Of a stretch of 64,000 nucleotides of DNA, positions 1 through 10,158 are shown piece after piece (the stretch's first letter is position 1; each line of letters opens with the position of its first letter). The DNA comes from Hahella ganghwensis DSM 17046 (lineage in GTDB: Bacteria; Pseudomonadota; Gammaproteobacteria; Pseudomonadales; Oleiphilaceae). The notes beneath the pieces were generated by a model, which was given only the letters and a program-made list of their open reading frames with translations, searched no databases and was not told the DNA's origin. The DNA lies in NCBI RefSeq assembly GCF_000376785.1, contig NZ_AQXX01000133.1:62001-126000 (forward strand), given 5' to 3'. The translations under genes were made by a program, and so were the position numbers.

Positions 1-609
1 CTGACCCGGACAGGAGATCTCGCCAATGTTATCGCGGGAGTCGATGCCGCAAGAGAAGCTGGATTTGAGCGTATCAAAATCAATTCTGTCATCATGCGGG
101 GGCGGAATGAGGACGAAGTGCTGGAGCTGGTAGATTTCGCGCGAGACCGGCAGCTCGATTTGTCCTTTATTGAGGAAATGCCGCTAGGGCATATTACTGA
201 ACATGATCGCCAGTTATCCTTCATCTCCAGCAGTGAACTTCGTGAGTTAATTACGAAGATATATCCACTAAGTCCGGCAAACTCGAGTGAGGCCACAGGT
301 ACTGGTGGGCCCTCGGATTATTATACGATGCAGGGCACCTCAACGCGTCTCGGATTTATTTCGCCTCATAGTCATAACTTCTGTCACTTGTGCAATCGGG
401 TGAGAGTGACGGTTGAGGGGCGCTTGTTGCTATGCCTTGGGAATGAGCATTCTGTTGATCTAAGAGAGGTCTTGCGGACTCATCCCGGGAATCTTGAAGT
501 GCTTCAACAGACTATTCGTGATGCAATGAATATCAAGCCGGAAAGGCACTACTTTAATCTTGAGGAAGAGCCCCAGATTGTCCGGTTTATGAATATGACC
601 GGCGGCTAA
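1..609 (+). CDS. moaA: GTP 3',8-cyclase MoaA, C-terminal part (truncated by window edge)
   Basis: The reading frame is open from base 1 and lacks its start, so this is the C-terminal two thirds of MoaA, the radical-SAM enzyme that begins molybdenum cofactor synthesis from GTP. Visible family features are the FIEEMPLG segment and the second iron-sulfur cluster motif CHLC followed by 13 residues and a third Cys (around 380-435), which binds the GTP-side 4Fe-4S cluster. The N-terminal radical-SAM CxxxCxxC lies outside the window. Mo cofactor is needed by the nitrate reductase encoded at 38.7-41.4 kb. The stop is TAA. Identification rests on strong motif matches. Confidence 0.95.
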   Translation: MTRTGDLANVIAGVDAAREAGFERIKINSVIMRGRNEDEVLELVDFARDRQLDLSFIEEMPLGHITEHDRQLSFISSSELRELITKIYPLSPANSSEATGTGGPSDYYTMQGTSTRLGFISPHSHNFCHLCNRVRVTVEGRLLLCLGNEHSVDLREVLRTHPGNLEVLQQTIRDAMNIKPERHYFNLEEEPQIVRFMNMTGG

Positions 610-728
610 GTCCTTCAGTAGGAAGGAGATAGAAGCCTATTTAACGTTGCTGATAAAGCATCAAAAGTTGGGAGTTCGTGGCTGATCTGCTAAAATCGGC
701 GCCCCAATCAGGTTCAGAGGGTCCATGA

Positions 729-1367
729 GTGTCTGTCACTTACATTGCAAGCTGTAAATTGCCAACGCCATTCGGTGTCTTTGATATGCATGGATTCCAG
801 GAAGAGGCAACGCAAAAAGAGCACGTTGCCCTTACTCTGGGAAATATAGCGTCTCCTGAACCTATTCTTGCCCGTACCCACTCTGAATGCCTGACCGGTG
901 ATGCACTCTTCAGTATGCGCTGTGATTGCGGCTACCAGTTGGATGAGGCTTTGCGCAGCATCGCTTCGGAAGGGCGTGGGATTCTTCTTTATCTGCGCCA
1001 GGAAGGGCGCGGTATTGGTCTGCTGAATAAGATCAAAGCCTACAAGTTTCAGGACGAAGGTGCGGATACGGTTGAGGCAAATGAAAAACTTGGTTTTGCG
1101 GCAGATTTGAGGGACTACAGTATTTGTAAGCCTATGCTTGAGCATTTGGGGATCAGTCGAATTCGCCTCATGACCAATAACCCCAGGAAGGTCGACTCTC
1201 TACGTCAGCTTGGCATAGATGTGGTTGAGCGAGTGTCTCTGGAAGTTGGAAGGAATCCCCATAACCAGCACTATCTGGCAACCAAGGCCGGTAAGCTTGG
1301 GCACTGGCTGACAACTCACCAGGATGACGAGGATCCGGCTGAACTGGTAGTTGATGCCCAGAAATAG
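729..1367 (+). CDS. ribA: GTP cyclohydrolase II (riboflavin synthesis)
   Basis: RibA opens GTP to the pyrimidine precursor of riboflavin, releasing formate and pyrophosphate. The 212-residue protein carries the zinc ligands C54, C65 and C67 within HSECLTGD...RCDCG, at the same numbers as in E. coli RibA, and the GTP-binding RQEGRGIGL segment. The start is GTG at 729. An ATG at 725 is in another frame and stops quickly. It is about 15 residues longer than E. coli RibA, mostly at the C-terminus. It stands between moaA and the convergent dxs operon, with no FMN riboswitch visible in the 120 bases before it. Confidence 0.95.
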   Translation: MSVTYIASCKLPTPFGVFDMHGFQEEATQKEHVALTLGNIASPEPILARTHSECLTGDALFSMRCDCGYQLDEALRSIASEGRGILLYLRQEGRGIGLLNKIKAYKFQDEGADTVEANEKLGFAADLRDYSICKPMLEHLGISRIRLMTNNPRKVDSLRQLGIDVVERVSLEVGRNPHNQHYLATKAGKLGHWLTTHQDDEDPAELVVDAQK

Positions 1368-1445
1368 GCCGTTATTTTACCTAATTAAAAAACTCGGATT
1401 ACAACAGGCCGCGATGAATCCGGGCAGAAAATGAGGCAAAGGCAC

Positions 1446-3380
1446 TCAGTCAAGAGTGCCTGTTTTATCCGGGGTCATCCCAAGTAGTTCCAATCTCTGC
1501 GCAATGCTCTCGGCAATACCTGCCGTATCCAATCCAACTTCTGCGTGTAACTCTGCAGGTTTACCGTGCTCGATAAACTGATCCGGAAGGCCAAGTAACA
1601 GAGTTGGTATGCTGACAGCAGATTGGGTAAGGAGTTCGACAACGCCGGACCCGGCTCCCCCATGAATACTGTTTTCCTCAAGAGTGACCAGAAGATCATG
1701 TTGGCCAGCACAGTTTAGAATGGCTTCTGCGTCCAGCGGTTTGACGAAACGCATGTCCAGGAGGGTGTAATTATTGGTCTCAGCGATTGGTTTGACAGTC
1801 TCAAGCAGAGTCCCGAATGCCAGAATGGCGACTTTCTTGCCCTGTCTGATCCATCTGGCCTTGCCAATTTCCACCGCTTCCAGTGAGTCCTCAATTTCAG
1901 ATCCTGGACCAGAGCCTCTGGGATAGCGGACAGCGCTGGGACCTTGGTGGTGATAGCCAGTAGAAAGCAGCTTGCGTGTCTCATTCTCATCAGAGGGAGC
2001 CATGATCACCATGTTGGGAATACAGCGCAAAAATGTGAGATCAAAACTGCCGGCGTGGGTTGGGCCGTCTTCACCTACCAGTCCGGCACGATCGATGGCG
2101 AATAGTACATCGAGATTCTGTATCGCGACATCGTGGATCAGTTGATCATAGGCCCGTTGCAGAAAGGTTGAGTATATTGCCACAACCGGTTTGGCTTCAT
2201 CACAGGCGAGGCCTGCTGCCAGAGTGACAGCATGCTGCTCGGCGATTGCCACATCGTAGTAGCGCTCCGGATACTGATTTGAAAACGCCAGCAGGTCAGA
2301 GCCTTCACACATTGCCGGCGTGATACCCACCAGGCGATCATCTGCGGCAGCCATATCGCAAAGCCATTGACCAAAAACATTGGAATATTTGAGCTTTTTG
2401 GCGGCGGGAGGCTGTGTGTCCTGTACCTTGGGCTTCGGCTCGATCTTGTTGATGGCGTGGTATCCGATGGGGTCGGACTCTGCTGGTGCAAAGCCTTTTC
2501 CTTTCTGGGTCACTACATGCAGAAACTGTGGTCCGCTCAATTCTTTGATGTTGCCGAGTGTTTCGACCAGCAGGGGAAGATCGTGGCCATCGATGGGGCC
2601 GATGTAATTAAAGCCCAGCTCTTCAAAGAGTGTGCCCGGTGCCACCATGCCCTTGAAATGTTCTTCCGTCTTCCGTGCCAGTTCCATCAGACCTGGAGTG
2701 CTTTGTAGTACACGTTTACCACTGTCACGGACACTATTGTAGGTTTTGGAGGCAAGAATTTTAGCGAAATAGTTCGATAGTCCGCCAACATTGTGGGAGA
2801 TCGACATGTCGTTGTCATTCAGGATGACCAGCAGATCTGTGCCAGTATCGGCGGCATGATTAAGAGCTTCGAAGGCCATTCCGGCCGTCATGGCGCCGTC
2901 GCCAATGACGGCAATGGATTTTCTTGGTTTTTCCTGCATGCGGGCGGCAATGGCCATACCGAGTGCAGCACTGATTGAGGTGCTTGAATGTCCGACGCCG
3001 AAAGTGTCGTAGGGGCTTTCGTCACGATTTGGGAATGCGGCCAGACCATCTTTCTGACGAATGGTCGACATTTGCTCGCGGCGACCGGTCAGGATTTTGT
3101 GTGGATAGGCTTGATGGCCCACATCCCAGACCAGACGGTCTTCCGGAGTGTTGAATATAAAGTGCAGAGCGATGGTCAGCTCCACCACGCCCAGGCCCGC
3201 GCCGAAATGCCCGCCTGTCTGACCTACACTGAACAATAAGAAGGCTCTCAACTCGTGGGCCAGGCGCAAAAGCTCGCTGTCATTGAGCAGGCGCAATTGG
3301 GCTGGGGAGTCTATCCGGTCCAGCAGGGGAGTGTTGGGGCGGCGAGTTGGTATTTCTTGGAAAACGTAGGGCTTCTGCAT
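1446..3380 (-). CDS. dxs: 1-deoxy-D-xylulose-5-phosphate synthase
   Basis: DXS condenses pyruvate and glyceraldehyde-3-phosphate in the first step of the MEP isoprenoid pathway, using thiamine diphosphate and Mg2+. Visible features include the N-terminal [12 protein letters not shown], the cofactor motif GDGAMTAG followed by ILNDNDMSI, the transketolase-type [15 protein letters not shown] segment and a C-terminal domain with RYPRGSG. I chose the ATG at 3380 ([11 protein letters not shown]), which gives 644 residues and aligns with the Pseudomonas N-terminus. In-frame ATGs at 3404 and 3425 would add 8 or 15 residues, and none has a good Shine-Dalgarno sequence. It is the last gene of xseB-ispA-dxs, 188 bases after ispA. 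Confidence 0.96.
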   Translation of the reverse strand: MQKPYVFQEIPTRRPNTPLLDRIDSPAQLRLLNDSELLRLAHELRAFLLFSVGQTGGHFGAGLGVVELTIALHFIFNTPEDRLVWDVGHQAYPHKILTGRREQMSTIRQKDGLAAFPNRDESPYDTFGVGHSSTSISAALGMAIAARMQEKPRKSIAVIGDGAMTAGMAFEALNHAADTGTDLLVILNDNDMSISHNVGGLSNYFAKILASKTYNSVRDSGKRVLQSTPGLMELARKTEEHFKGMVAPGTLFEELGFNYIGPIDGHDLPLLVETLGNIKELSGPQFLHVVTQKGKGFAPAESDPIGYHAINKIEPKPKVQDTQPPAAKKLKYSNVFGQWLCDMAAADDRLVGITPAMCEGSDLLAFSNQYPERYYDVAIAEQHAVTLAAGLACDEAKPVVAIYSTFLQRAYDQLIHDVAIQNLDVLFAIDRAGLVGEDGPTHAGSFDLTFLRCIPNMVIMAPSDENETRKLLSTGYHHQGPSAVRYPRGSGPGSEIEDSLEAVEIGKARWIRQGKKVAILAFGTLLETVKPIAETNNYTLLDMRFVKPLDAEAILNCAGQHDLLVTLEENSIHGGAGSGVVELLTQSAVSIPTLLLGLPDQFIEHGKPAELHAEVGLDTAGIAESIAQRLELLGMTPDKTGTLD

Positions 3381-3568
3381 GGCCAGCGGGCTATCTATAT
3401 CCATAAGGTCAAATTCGCCGCACATTATAAGCGAAGTTAAGGCTAATCACACGGTCTGACATGAGGATTGGGATATATCGCCATAATTTGCCAGAATTGA
3501 GAGGAAAATCGTCAGAAAGTGGCTGGTTCGATGTTGGACTTATCGGTTCTACGGGGGCGCTTCTCAGG

Positions 3569-4486
3569 TCAGTAAGTGCGCTCGATAATAAAAGACGCCA
3601 ATTGCTGTAACCGACTGTTTTGCAAATTGAGTTTTTCCAGGCTCTTGAGCGCTGATTGATACAGCAGGTCTGCTTTACTCTTGGCACCATCAACACCAAG
3701 CAGGCTGGTATAGGTAGGTTTATTATTGGCGGCGTCTTTACCTTGGGTTTTTCCAAGCCTTTGGGTATCGCTTTCAATATCAATGATGTCATCGCGAACC
3801 TGGAATGCCAGTCCAATGGAGCGGGCAAACGTGCGGAGGGGCTCAATCAGGTCCTGGCAGTTTCGCTGACAGGATAAGGCTCCCATGACAACGCTGGCTT
3901 CAATGATGGCTCCGGTTTTGTTGAGATGCATGAACTCCAGCTCTTCCAGGGCGAGGTTTTGGCCGACGGCTGCAAGGTCTATCGCCTGGCCTCCGACCAT
4001 GCCGCTGTCACTGCTGGCTTTGGTGAGCTCCCTGATCATGGCGAGACGGAAGTCGGCCGAAATATTCTCGAATTCACTCAAGTGCTGAAAAGCCAGTGCC
4101 TGAAGTGCGTCTCCCACCAGGATTGCCGTAGCCTCGTCATAAGCGATATGGCAGGTCGGTTTACCTCGGCGTAGATCATCGTCATCCATGGCGGGAAGGT
4201 CATCATGGACCAAGGAATAGGAATGAATCATTTCAACTGCCGCGGCCGGTCCGAGTCCGAGCTCCGTATTTCCTCCCAAAGCTTCTATGGTCGCAAATAC
4301 CAGTAGTGGTCGAACTCGTTTGCCACCGTTCAGTACACTGTAACGCATCGCCTCACGCAAAAGTGATTGAGCACCTTGCGGTAAAGGGAGTATCTGGTCC
4401 AGGTATTGGTCGATCAGTTGGCGGTGATGGTTTGAGAAGCTGGTGAAATCAGCGATTAATTCGTTATTCACCGTTTGGCTCGTCAA
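3569..4486 (-). CDS. ispA: farnesyl diphosphate synthase (geranyltranstransferase)
   Basis: IspA elongates dimethylallyl diphosphate to farnesyl diphosphate. The two aspartate-rich Mg2+-binding motifs are clear: DDLPAMDDDDLRRGKPT (first, DDxxxxD type as in bacterial enzymes) and DDIIDIESD (second). At 305 residues it is close to E. coli IspA (299). The start is uncertain: a TTG at 4486 gives the full frame, while a GTG at 4471 overlaps the xseB stop and would remove five residues. Either way it overlaps the end of xseB, which implies translational coupling. Together with dxs downstream it supplies isoprenoid precursors for quinones and undecaprenyl phosphate. Confidence 0.95.
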   Translation of the reverse strand: MTSQTVNNELIADFTSFSNHHRQLIDQYLDQILPLPQGAQSLLREAMRYSVLNGGKRVRPLLVFATIEALGGNTELGLGPAAAVEMIHSYSLVHDDLPAMDDDDLRRGKPTCHIAYDEATAILVGDALQALAFQHLSEFENISADFRLAMIRELTKASSDSGMVGGQAIDLAAVGQNLALEELEFMHLNKTGAIIEASVVMGALSCQRNCQDLIEPLRTFARSIGLAFQVRDDIIDIESDTQRLGKTQGKDAANNKPTYTSLLGVDGAKSKADLLYQSALKSLEKLNLQNSRLQQLASFIIERTY

Positions 4487-4706
4487 ATGGTTTTTCCGAT
4501 GTGGTGTTCTGGTCTTCCACCAATTGGGTCACTCTTTGCTCTGCGTTTTTTAGAGCCTGCTGGCATTGACGGGTTAACTGAACTCCCTCTTCAAATGCCA
4601 CAAGGGCGTCTTCCAGGTTCAGTTCGCCTTGTTCCAGTTTGTTGACCAGCTCCTCAAGTCGGGCAAGGGAGTCTTCAAAAGTTGATGTAGAGGGTGTTTT
4701 GCTCAT
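4464..4706 (-). CDS. xseB: exodeoxyribonuclease VII small subunit
   Basis: This 80-residue protein has the typical XseB helix-pair sequence SFEDSLARLEELVNKLEQGELNLEDALVAFEEGVQL (residues about 9-45) with a short acidic tail. XseB associates in several copies with XseA to degrade single-stranded DNA. XseA is not in the window. The gene opens the xseB-ispA-dxs operon, an order common in gammaproteobacteria, and its stop overlaps the ispA start by about 20 bases. Confidence 0.93.
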   Translation of the reverse strand: MSKTPSTSTFEDSLARLEELVNKLEQGELNLEDALVAFEEGVQLTRQCQQALKNAEQRVTQLVEDQNTTSEKPFDEPNGE

Positions 4707-4846
4707 GGTTTCACTGATTGTACTGCCATATTAAATGCTGACTGGTCCAGCTGCGCTAACCCTACCGCAGCCGCCGGAAAGGGTCAATTATAATAAATTT
4801 GTTGCAGCCCCTGTGTTCAGAAAGAATTCTTTACTCTCTTAACTAA

Positions 4847-4877
4847 GGTTTGGAAAATACAGAAATTTTTCCAAACC
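4847..4877. repeat. perfect 11-bp inverted repeat upstream of pomA
   Basis: Arms at 4847-4857 (GGTTTGGAAAA) and 4867-4877 (its exact complement) flank a 9-base loop. The repeat sits in the 262-base divergent gap between xseB and pomA. A -10-like TATACT follows at 4883-4888, so the repeat would cover the -35 area of a plus-strand promoter. It may be an operator. No T-run follows, so a terminator is less likely. Confidence 0.5.
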
Positions 4878-4968
4878 CTGACTATACTTTTCGTGATTCT
4901 CTAATCCGCAGCAGAAAGGCTGAGAACTCAGTGCATAGTTTGTCAATTTCCCTGAATAGGAGTGTTAA

Positions 4969-5733
4969 GTGGATTTAGCAACCCTGCTGGGCCTCATTGG
5001 AGGCATTGCTATCGTGGCTATGGCAATGTTGCTTGGAGGCTCTTTGGCGCTGTTTATCAATGTACCCTCCATTCTTATTGTTTTTGTTGGTACGTTACTT
5101 GTTGTGTTGATGAAATTTTCCCTGAATCAGTTTTTGGGAGCGGGCAAAGTCGCAACCAAAGCTTTCATGTTTAAACTGGATAAACCTGAGGAACTGATTG
5201 AGACGGTTGTGGAACTTGCCGATGCTGCTCGTAAGGGAGGGTTGCTCTCATTGGAAGGGAAGGAGATTCCCAATCAATTTTTGGCCAAAGGCATTCAACT
5301 ACTGATAGACGGACATGATGCCGATGTTGTTCGGGCATTGATGGGGAAGGATAAAAATCTTGCGGTGGAAAGGCATTCTCAAGGGGCTATGGTTTTTTCC
5401 GCCATGGGAGATGTAGCTCCGGCGATGGGGATGATTGGCACATTGATAGGCCTGGTGGCAATGCTCTCCAATATGGATGACCCGAAGTCTATTGGGCCTG
5501 CTATGGCTGTGGCTCTGTTAACCACGCTGTACGGAGCGATGCTGGCCAATATGATTGCCATTCCTATTGCCGACAAGCTGAAAATCAGAATGGCAGAGGA
5601 GGAGCGTATTAAGTCCATGGTAATCGATGCTCTGCTCGCAATTCAGGCGGGACAGAATCCGCGAGTTATTGAGACCATGCTGAGAACCTACCTGCCTGAA
5701 GGCAAGCGGCAGGTGGCTGAAGAAGCTGCTTGA
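4969..5733 (+). CDS. pomA: flagellar stator protein PomA (MotA family, Na+ type)
   Basis: PomA is the four-helix stator subunit that turns ion flow into flagellar torque. The 254 residues follow Vibrio PomA closely: N-terminal MDLATLLGLIGG, the central MDDPKSIGPAMAVALLTTLYG segment with the helix 3/4 residues, and the cytoplasmic NPRVIETMLRTYL tail. The GTG start at 4969 is preceded by TAGGAG. Residue 31 is Asn (LFINVPS), where Vibrio PomA has Asp31, a residue that affects sodium use there. pomB follows after 32 bases, so the two form an operon. Confidence 0.95.
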   Translation: MDLATLLGLIGGIAIVAMAMLLGGSLALFINVPSILIVFVGTLLVVLMKFSLNQFLGAGKVATKAFMFKLDKPEELIETVVELADAARKGGLLSLEGKEIPNQFLAKGIQLLIDGHDADVVRALMGKDKNLAVERHSQGAMVFSAMGDVAPAMGMIGTLIGLVAMLSNMDDPKSIGPAMAVALLTTLYGAMLANMIAIPIADKLKIRMAEEERIKSMVIDALLAIQAGQNPRVIETMLRTYLPEGKRQVAEEAA

Positions 5734-5765
5734 TCGCCTGATACAGAATAGTCGAGTAGTTCCCG

Positions 5766-6749
5766 ATGAGTGATGAAGAAGAAAAGAAATGTGATTGTCC
5801 GCCGAGGTTGCCTGCCTGGATGGCGACTTTTGCGGATCTCATGTCTCTGCTTATGTGCTTCTTCGTTTTGCTGTTGTCCTTTTCCGAAATGGACGTACTG
5901 AAGTTCAAGCGGCTGGCCGGTTCAATGCGTGAAGCCTTTGGTGTGCAGAATGTGATTAATGTGACCAGCATTCCCAAAGGAACCAGTGTGGTGGCACAGG
6001 AGTTCAGCCCTGGTAAGCCTGATCCAACCCCCATTCAGACCGTTATGCAGCAGACGACAATTGCAGACCTGCCTAACCTGGAACAGGTTTGTGAGCAGGA
6101 AGTGGAGAAGGCGCTAAAAGAAGAATGCCCCAAAGTTCAGGGGGAAGAACTCAGCGATATTGTTCTGGAAAAGATCAAAATGCTGGTCGAAGAGACTGAA
6201 AATGACGCTATCACCATGGCGTCAGCCCTAGAGCAGGAAGTTCGCAATAACCAGGTGGAAGTCGAGACCCGTGGCCGAAAGATTGTTATCCGGGTGCAGG
6301 AAAAAGGTTCTTTTGAATCCGGTTCGGCGGATCTGAACCCTGAGTTTTACCCGGTTATCGACAAGTTGGTCGAATTACTTTCTGAAATGGAAGGTTCAGT
6401 ATCGGTGGAAGGTCATTCAGACAGCATCCCCATTCGCACCGCGCGATTTCGGTCCAACTGGGACCTTTCTGCGCAAAGGGCTCTGGAGGTGGCGCATGCG
6501 TTATTCGATTCAGGAGAGCTGGATCAATCACGCTTTAATATTGGGGGGTATGCAGATACTCACCCGCTGGTACCGAATGACAGTCCTGAAAATCGGGCTA
6601 GGAATCGTCGTGTAGAGATTATTTTGCAACAACCATTGGATGAGCAGACGAAGGAGGAAATCAGGCAGGCGAGGGATGTTGCACCTGGTGTAATTCCGGA
6701 TAATGAACTGAACGACTGGGGTGGGTTGTCCCCCGATGAGATTTTCTAG
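5766..6749 (+). CDS. pomB: flagellar stator protein PomB (MotB family, Na+ type)
   Basis: PomB anchors the stator to peptidoglycan and carries the ion-binding Asp. Residues 1-16 are cytoplasmic and contain CDCPP. One membrane helix follows with TFADLMSLLMCFFVLLL, where D24 is the sodium-binding aspartate (same number as Vibrio PomB). After the plug and linker, an OmpA-like peptidoglycan-binding domain runs from about 190 to 290, with VEGHSDS and NRRVEI motifs. The length is 327 residues against 315 in Vibrio. The long acidic linker (about residues 95-150) is the main difference. The stop lies about 100 bases before the PilZ gene. Confidence 0.95.
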   Translation: MSDEEEKKCDCPPRLPAWMATFADLMSLLMCFFVLLLSFSEMDVLKFKRLAGSMREAFGVQNVINVTSIPKGTSVVAQEFSPGKPDPTPIQTVMQQTTIADLPNLEQVCEQEVEKALKEECPKVQGEELSDIVLEKIKMLVEETENDAITMASALEQEVRNNQVEVETRGRKIVIRVQEKGSFESGSADLNPEFYPVIDKLVELLSEMEGSVSVEGHSDSIPIRTARFRSNWDLSAQRALEVAHALFDSGELDQSRFNIGGYADTHPLVPNDSPENRARNRRVEIILQQPLDEQTKEEIRQARDVAPGVIPDNELNDWGGLSPDEIF

Positions 6750-6855
6750 CTGCAAGCCTGAAGTCGAATGAGATCGTCGCGTAAACGGCGACGCATAGAA
6801 GGCAAGAACTCTGTGCAGTGTTCTTGAAGATTGCAGTGCTCTGGGAGATTAAAGT

Positions 6856-7518
6856 ATGTCGCAACCACAACATGAGCGAAGACGTTATTTTCGGATTAAC
6901 GATACGCTTGATCTGAGCTTCCGTACCCTGCAGGTCGGGGAACTGGTGGAGTCAGGAACCTCTCTTCGCAGTCGATCTGCCCAATGGTTAAAACTGGAAA
7001 ACGACATTCATATTGCGCTGGATAAAGTACGTCAGCAATCAGCAGAAGTAGCTGACGTGCTCGCGTTGTTCAATCAAAAAATCAACTTACTGGAAAGCGA
7101 TATGGAAGCTGGATCCAGTGATGATTTTATCTATCAGCCCTCGGCATCCGTCAATATCAGTGCCTGCGGCATTGCCTTCCAGGTTCAGGAGCAGTTATTT
7201 GTGGGATCTTCGCTGCAGCTGCATTTACGTTTATACCCGACAATGGTTGAGCTGACGATAGGAGCGACCGTTATTGCTTGCGAGGCGCAGGATGTCGAGA
7301 ATAAGACGCAGGATGATGAGGCTCAGGAAACCACAGATGAGGCCCAGAACACCACTAGCGAAAAGAAAGGTCTGGATAGTGGGCAAGGTCTGTTCCTGGT
7401 CAGGGCGGACTTTACTCATTTGCAGGAAGAAGCCCAGGAGGTTTTGATTCAGCATGTCCTGAGATGTCAGACCAAAGAACTCAAACAGAGAAGGGAAGCC
7501 CGAAATCGCCAGTCATGA
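6856..7518 (+). CDS. PilZ-type c-di-GMP-binding protein
   Basis: The 220-residue protein starts with RRRYFR (an RxxxR motif) and later has NISACG (the N/DxSxxG motif), the two c-di-GMP contact motifs of PilZ domains. They are separated by about 120 residues, which include a likely coiled coil (about 45-80), so the PilZ elements are split across the chain. A low-complexity acidic stretch (about 146-175) precedes a final helical part. It lies directly after pomAB, a position that suggests a role in coupling c-di-GMP to motility, though that is inference. No catalytic domain is seen. Confidence 0.8.
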   Translation: MSQPQHERRRYFRINDTLDLSFRTLQVGELVESGTSLRSRSAQWLKLENDIHIALDKVRQQSAEVADVLALFNQKINLLESDMEAGSSDDFIYQPSASVNISACGIAFQVQEQLFVGSSLQLHLRLYPTMVELTIGATVIACEAQDVENKTQDDEAQETTDEAQNTTSEKKGLDSGQGLFLVRADFTHLQEEAQEVLIQHVLRCQTKELKQRREARNRQS

Positions 7519-7560
7519 CCTTGTATGGCCATGACTCACCAGCTTCATGTCTCATCATAA

Positions 7561-8355
7561 CTATGTCTCGTTTTTTCCATCTGGCAGGAGCTTGATGATT
7601 TCCTCTTTCTCCCCAATGACGCCCTCATGGTTAAAATTTCTTTCCAGTATTTTGATTCGACGTTCTTTGTTCCAGGTCAGAATGGTGCTCGCTCGAGTAC
7701 CATAAGTGGGAGAACGAATAAAGCGGGAAGACAGTAATCTTTCCAGATGTTGATCAATGCCTGTATCTGGTAATAGCTCGTCAGGAGCTTGCTCACCGTT
7801 GGCAAGTAATTCCCATAGTGAGTTCATATCTTTCGAGGCATCAAGGCTGTTTGCTTCAATGATGCTCCTGAATTGTTGCAGTCCCTGGCTGACTTTTGGC
7901 CACTCAGCATTCAGAAGGCCGTTGCTCAGACCGTAAAAACCTGGTGGCAGAACTCTATGGAAGTCAGGAGCCCGGTTGCTGCAGTAGATCAACGCCTCTC
8001 CATCGTAGCTTAGTGTGTTAAACCCGCCATAGTCTTGAGCTTTTTCTGACAGAGTCGCAGTTACAAAGTTCTTTTGGGAGGAGGTCAGTAGCAGATCCTT
8101 CACCAGATTGCCGCGTGACAGAGGCGCTGGTGTAGAGTGCCCCGATCGAAAGTTGGTAACGGCAGCAAAGCGCCCTTCACGGTGAACGCCCATCCAGGTC
8201 CCGCCTTCCTTAAGATCCCGGCCAGCGTATATGTCTGGCTGGTCGTCCCAGCGATGCAAAGACTGAGTCGGCCGTTCGTAAAACTCGTCACGATTTGCCG
8301 CCACAATCAGCGGATAATCCGGTTGCATGTTATAGGCAGCAAATATCAGGCACAT
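7561..8355 (-). CDS. NRDE/TANGO2 family protein
   Basis: The N-terminus MCLIFAAYNM followed by VAANRDEFYERPT holds the Asn-Arg-Asp-Glu motif that names the family, and GTWMGV with AAVTNFR matches the next conserved block. The Cys at position 2 would become N-terminal after Met removal, as in N-terminal nucleophile folds. The bacterial members have no settled function. Human TANGO2 is linked to lipid and heme handling. At 264 residues it has the usual length. It is transcribed divergently from the TauE-type gene across a 107-base gap. Confidence 0.88.
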   Translation of the reverse strand: MCLIFAAYNMQPDYPLIVAANRDEFYERPTQSLHRWDDQPDIYAGRDLKEGGTWMGVHREGRFAAVTNFRSGHSTPAPLSRGNLVKDLLLTSSQKNFVTATLSEKAQDYGGFNTLSYDGEALIYCSNRAPDFHRVLPPGFYGLSNGLLNAEWPKVSQGLQQFRSIIEANSLDASKDMNSLWELLANGEQAPDELLPDTGIDQHLERLLSSRFIRSPTYGTRASTILTWNKERRIKILERNFNHEGVIGEKEEIIKLLPDGKNET

Positions 8356-8462
8356 ATTAAGAGACGCTCGTCGTCGATCGAAATGAATTTGTGTATCATA
8401 CCAGCTTTATTTTTTCTGGTGCCCGGTTGTGGGCTGTGAAATAAGCCTGAAACGAGGGCAGA

Positions 8463-9263
8463 ATGGTATTTCTGACATACATGATTCTGGGCGCAATGGC
8501 CGGTGTCCTGGCGGGACTATTCGGTATTGGGGGCGGCCTGATCATCGTACCTGTACTGATTTTCAGTTTTGATATCCTGAAGGTAGATCCTTCTGTATCT
8601 ACACACCTTGCCGTAGGAACTTCACTGGGCACGATCATCTTCACATCGCTGTCTTCGATTAAATCACATCATGACAAGGGGGCTGTATTATGGCCTGTGT
8701 TCCGACCGATGGCCGTTGGTCTTGTGGTGGGTTCCATGTTCGGTGTGTTGACTGCGGGTCTCCTTTCGGGAATGGCGCTACGTCTGGTGATAGGAATATT
8801 TGCTGTCATTATTGGCATTAAAATGGCCCTGGCCGCACAGCCGAAGCCACATCGCAATCTCCCAGGTAATGCCTCACTGGCAGCTGTGGGGGGAGGGATC
8901 GGTTGGGCTTCTGCCATATTTGGTATTGGCGGAGGTTCTCTGTCCGTTCCTTATATGACCTGGTGTAATGTACGCATGCAACAGGCTGTCGGCACGTCTG
9001 CTGCCTGTGGGTTCCCTATAGCTTTGATGGGAGCTCTGACTAATATATATGAAGGCTATGGTGACGCAGCATTGCCTGAGTGGAGTCTGGGCTTTATCTA
9101 CCTGCCAGCTCTGGTGGGCATTGTGCTGACCAGTGTGCCATTTGCTCGGGTTGGAGCAAAACTGGCCCATAGATTGCCCAGCACTACATTAAAACGAATT
9201 TTTTCCATTCTATTATTCATTGTCGGAGGAAGATTCCTCTATCAAGCCTGGGGGGCACTGTGA
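8463..9263 (+). CDS. TauE/SafE family membrane transporter (sulfite/organic anion exporter type)
   Basis: The 266-residue protein is strongly hydrophobic with about eight membrane segments and the duplicated half structure of the TauE/SafE (DUF81) family. FGIGGG occurs near residue 20 and again near residue 155, followed each time by a proline-containing turn. Members export sulfite, sulfoacetate or related anions, and the substrate here cannot be read. Its stop overlaps the lgt start by four bases (GTGA), so the two genes are translationally coupled, a neighbourhood seen in other gammaproteobacteria. Confidence 0.9.
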   Translation: MVFLTYMILGAMAGVLAGLFGIGGGLIIVPVLIFSFDILKVDPSVSTHLAVGTSLGTIIFTSLSSIKSHHDKGAVLWPVFRPMAVGLVVGSMFGVLTAGLLSGMALRLVIGIFAVIIGIKMALAAQPKPHRNLPGNASLAAVGGGIGWASAIFGIGGGSLSVPYMTWCNVRMQQAVGTSAACGFPIALMGALTNIYEGYGDAALPEWSLGFIYLPALVGIVLTSVPFARVGAKLAHRLPSTTLKRIFSILLFIVGGRFLYQAWGAL

Positions 9264-10096
9264 CGGAACGCTGGTTTGACTATCCCAATATTGACCCGGT
9301 AGCGATCTCGCTGGGGCCACTGCAGATTCACTGGTACGGCATTATGTACCTAATTGGCTTTGGTGCTGCCTGGTGGCTGGGTAAATACCGAGCACGGAAA
9401 TCCTATACGCCGCTACAGGAACTGCAGGTCGCTGATCTGGTGTTCTGGTGTGCCCTGGGGGTCGTCATTGGTGGGCGTTTGGGGTATGTATTTTTCTATA
9501 ATTTTGAAAAATTTCTTGAGGACCCCATCTGGTTGTTTAAAGTCTGGACTGGCGGAATGTCCTTTCATGGCGGATTGATTGGCGTGATTGTCGCCATGTG
9601 GCTCTATGGTCGTTCACTTGGGTTGAAGTTTTTTCAGATTGCAGATTTCGTTGCTCCATTGGTCCCCATTGGTCTTGGAACCGGCCGGTTGGGGAATTTC
9701 ATCGGCGGTGAACTATGGGGAAAAGTCACTGATGTGCCCTGGGCAATGATATTTCCTCGAGATCCTCTGGCTGCAGCCAGGCATCCTTCCCAGCTATACC
9801 AGTTTGCGCTGGAAGGCGTCGCGCTGTTCTGTATTCTATGGTTTTTCTCCCGGAAGCCCCGGCCACGCATGATGGTGTCCGGGTTGTTTTTGCTTTGTTA
9901 CGGTATTTTCCGGATTCTGGTCGAGTTTGTCCGCGAGCCTGATGCTCACATCGGATACCTCGCATGGGGATGGCTGACCGAGGGACAGCTTCTGTCCATG
10001 CCAATGGTCATCATTGGTCTGCTGTTCATCGGCTGGGGGTGGAAGTTTCACCAGGGCGAGCAGGTGCAGTCGACGGCTAAAGCCAGTAAAAGCTAA
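9260..10096 (+). CDS. lgt: prolipoprotein diacylglyceryl transferase
   Basis: Lgt attaches diacylglycerol to the lipobox cysteine of prolipoproteins in the inner membrane. The GTG start overlaps the previous stop. The 278-residue protein has about seven membrane helices, the MSFHGGLIG motif with the essential His, the Lgt signature [17 protein letters not shown], and HPSQLYQ. It is the maturation enzyme for lipoproteins such as RlpA and the YceK-like protein further along the window. thyA follows after 62 bases, the usual lgt-thyA order. Confidence 0.96.
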   Translation: MTERWFDYPNIDPVAISLGPLQIHWYGIMYLIGFGAAWWLGKYRARKSYTPLQELQVADLVFWCALGVVIGGRLGYVFFYNFEKFLEDPIWLFKVWTGGMSFHGGLIGVIVAMWLYGRSLGLKFFQIADFVAPLVPIGLGTGRLGNFIGGELWGKVTDVPWAMIFPRDPLAAARHPSQLYQFALEGVALFCILWFFSRKPRPRMMVSGLFLLCYGIFRILVEFVREPDAHIGYLAWGWLTEGQLLSMPMVIIGLLFIGWGWKFHQGEQVQSTAKASKS

Positions 10097-10158
10097 AGAG
10101 AAAATATCCAGTCAAAGTCTGAATCGTTAAAGGTCATTTAGGTAAAAAGGTAAGCAGT

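Noticed and set aside
714-1145. Minus-strand frame over the ribA start
   Set aside because: It overlaps ribA, whose zinc ligands and start are clear.
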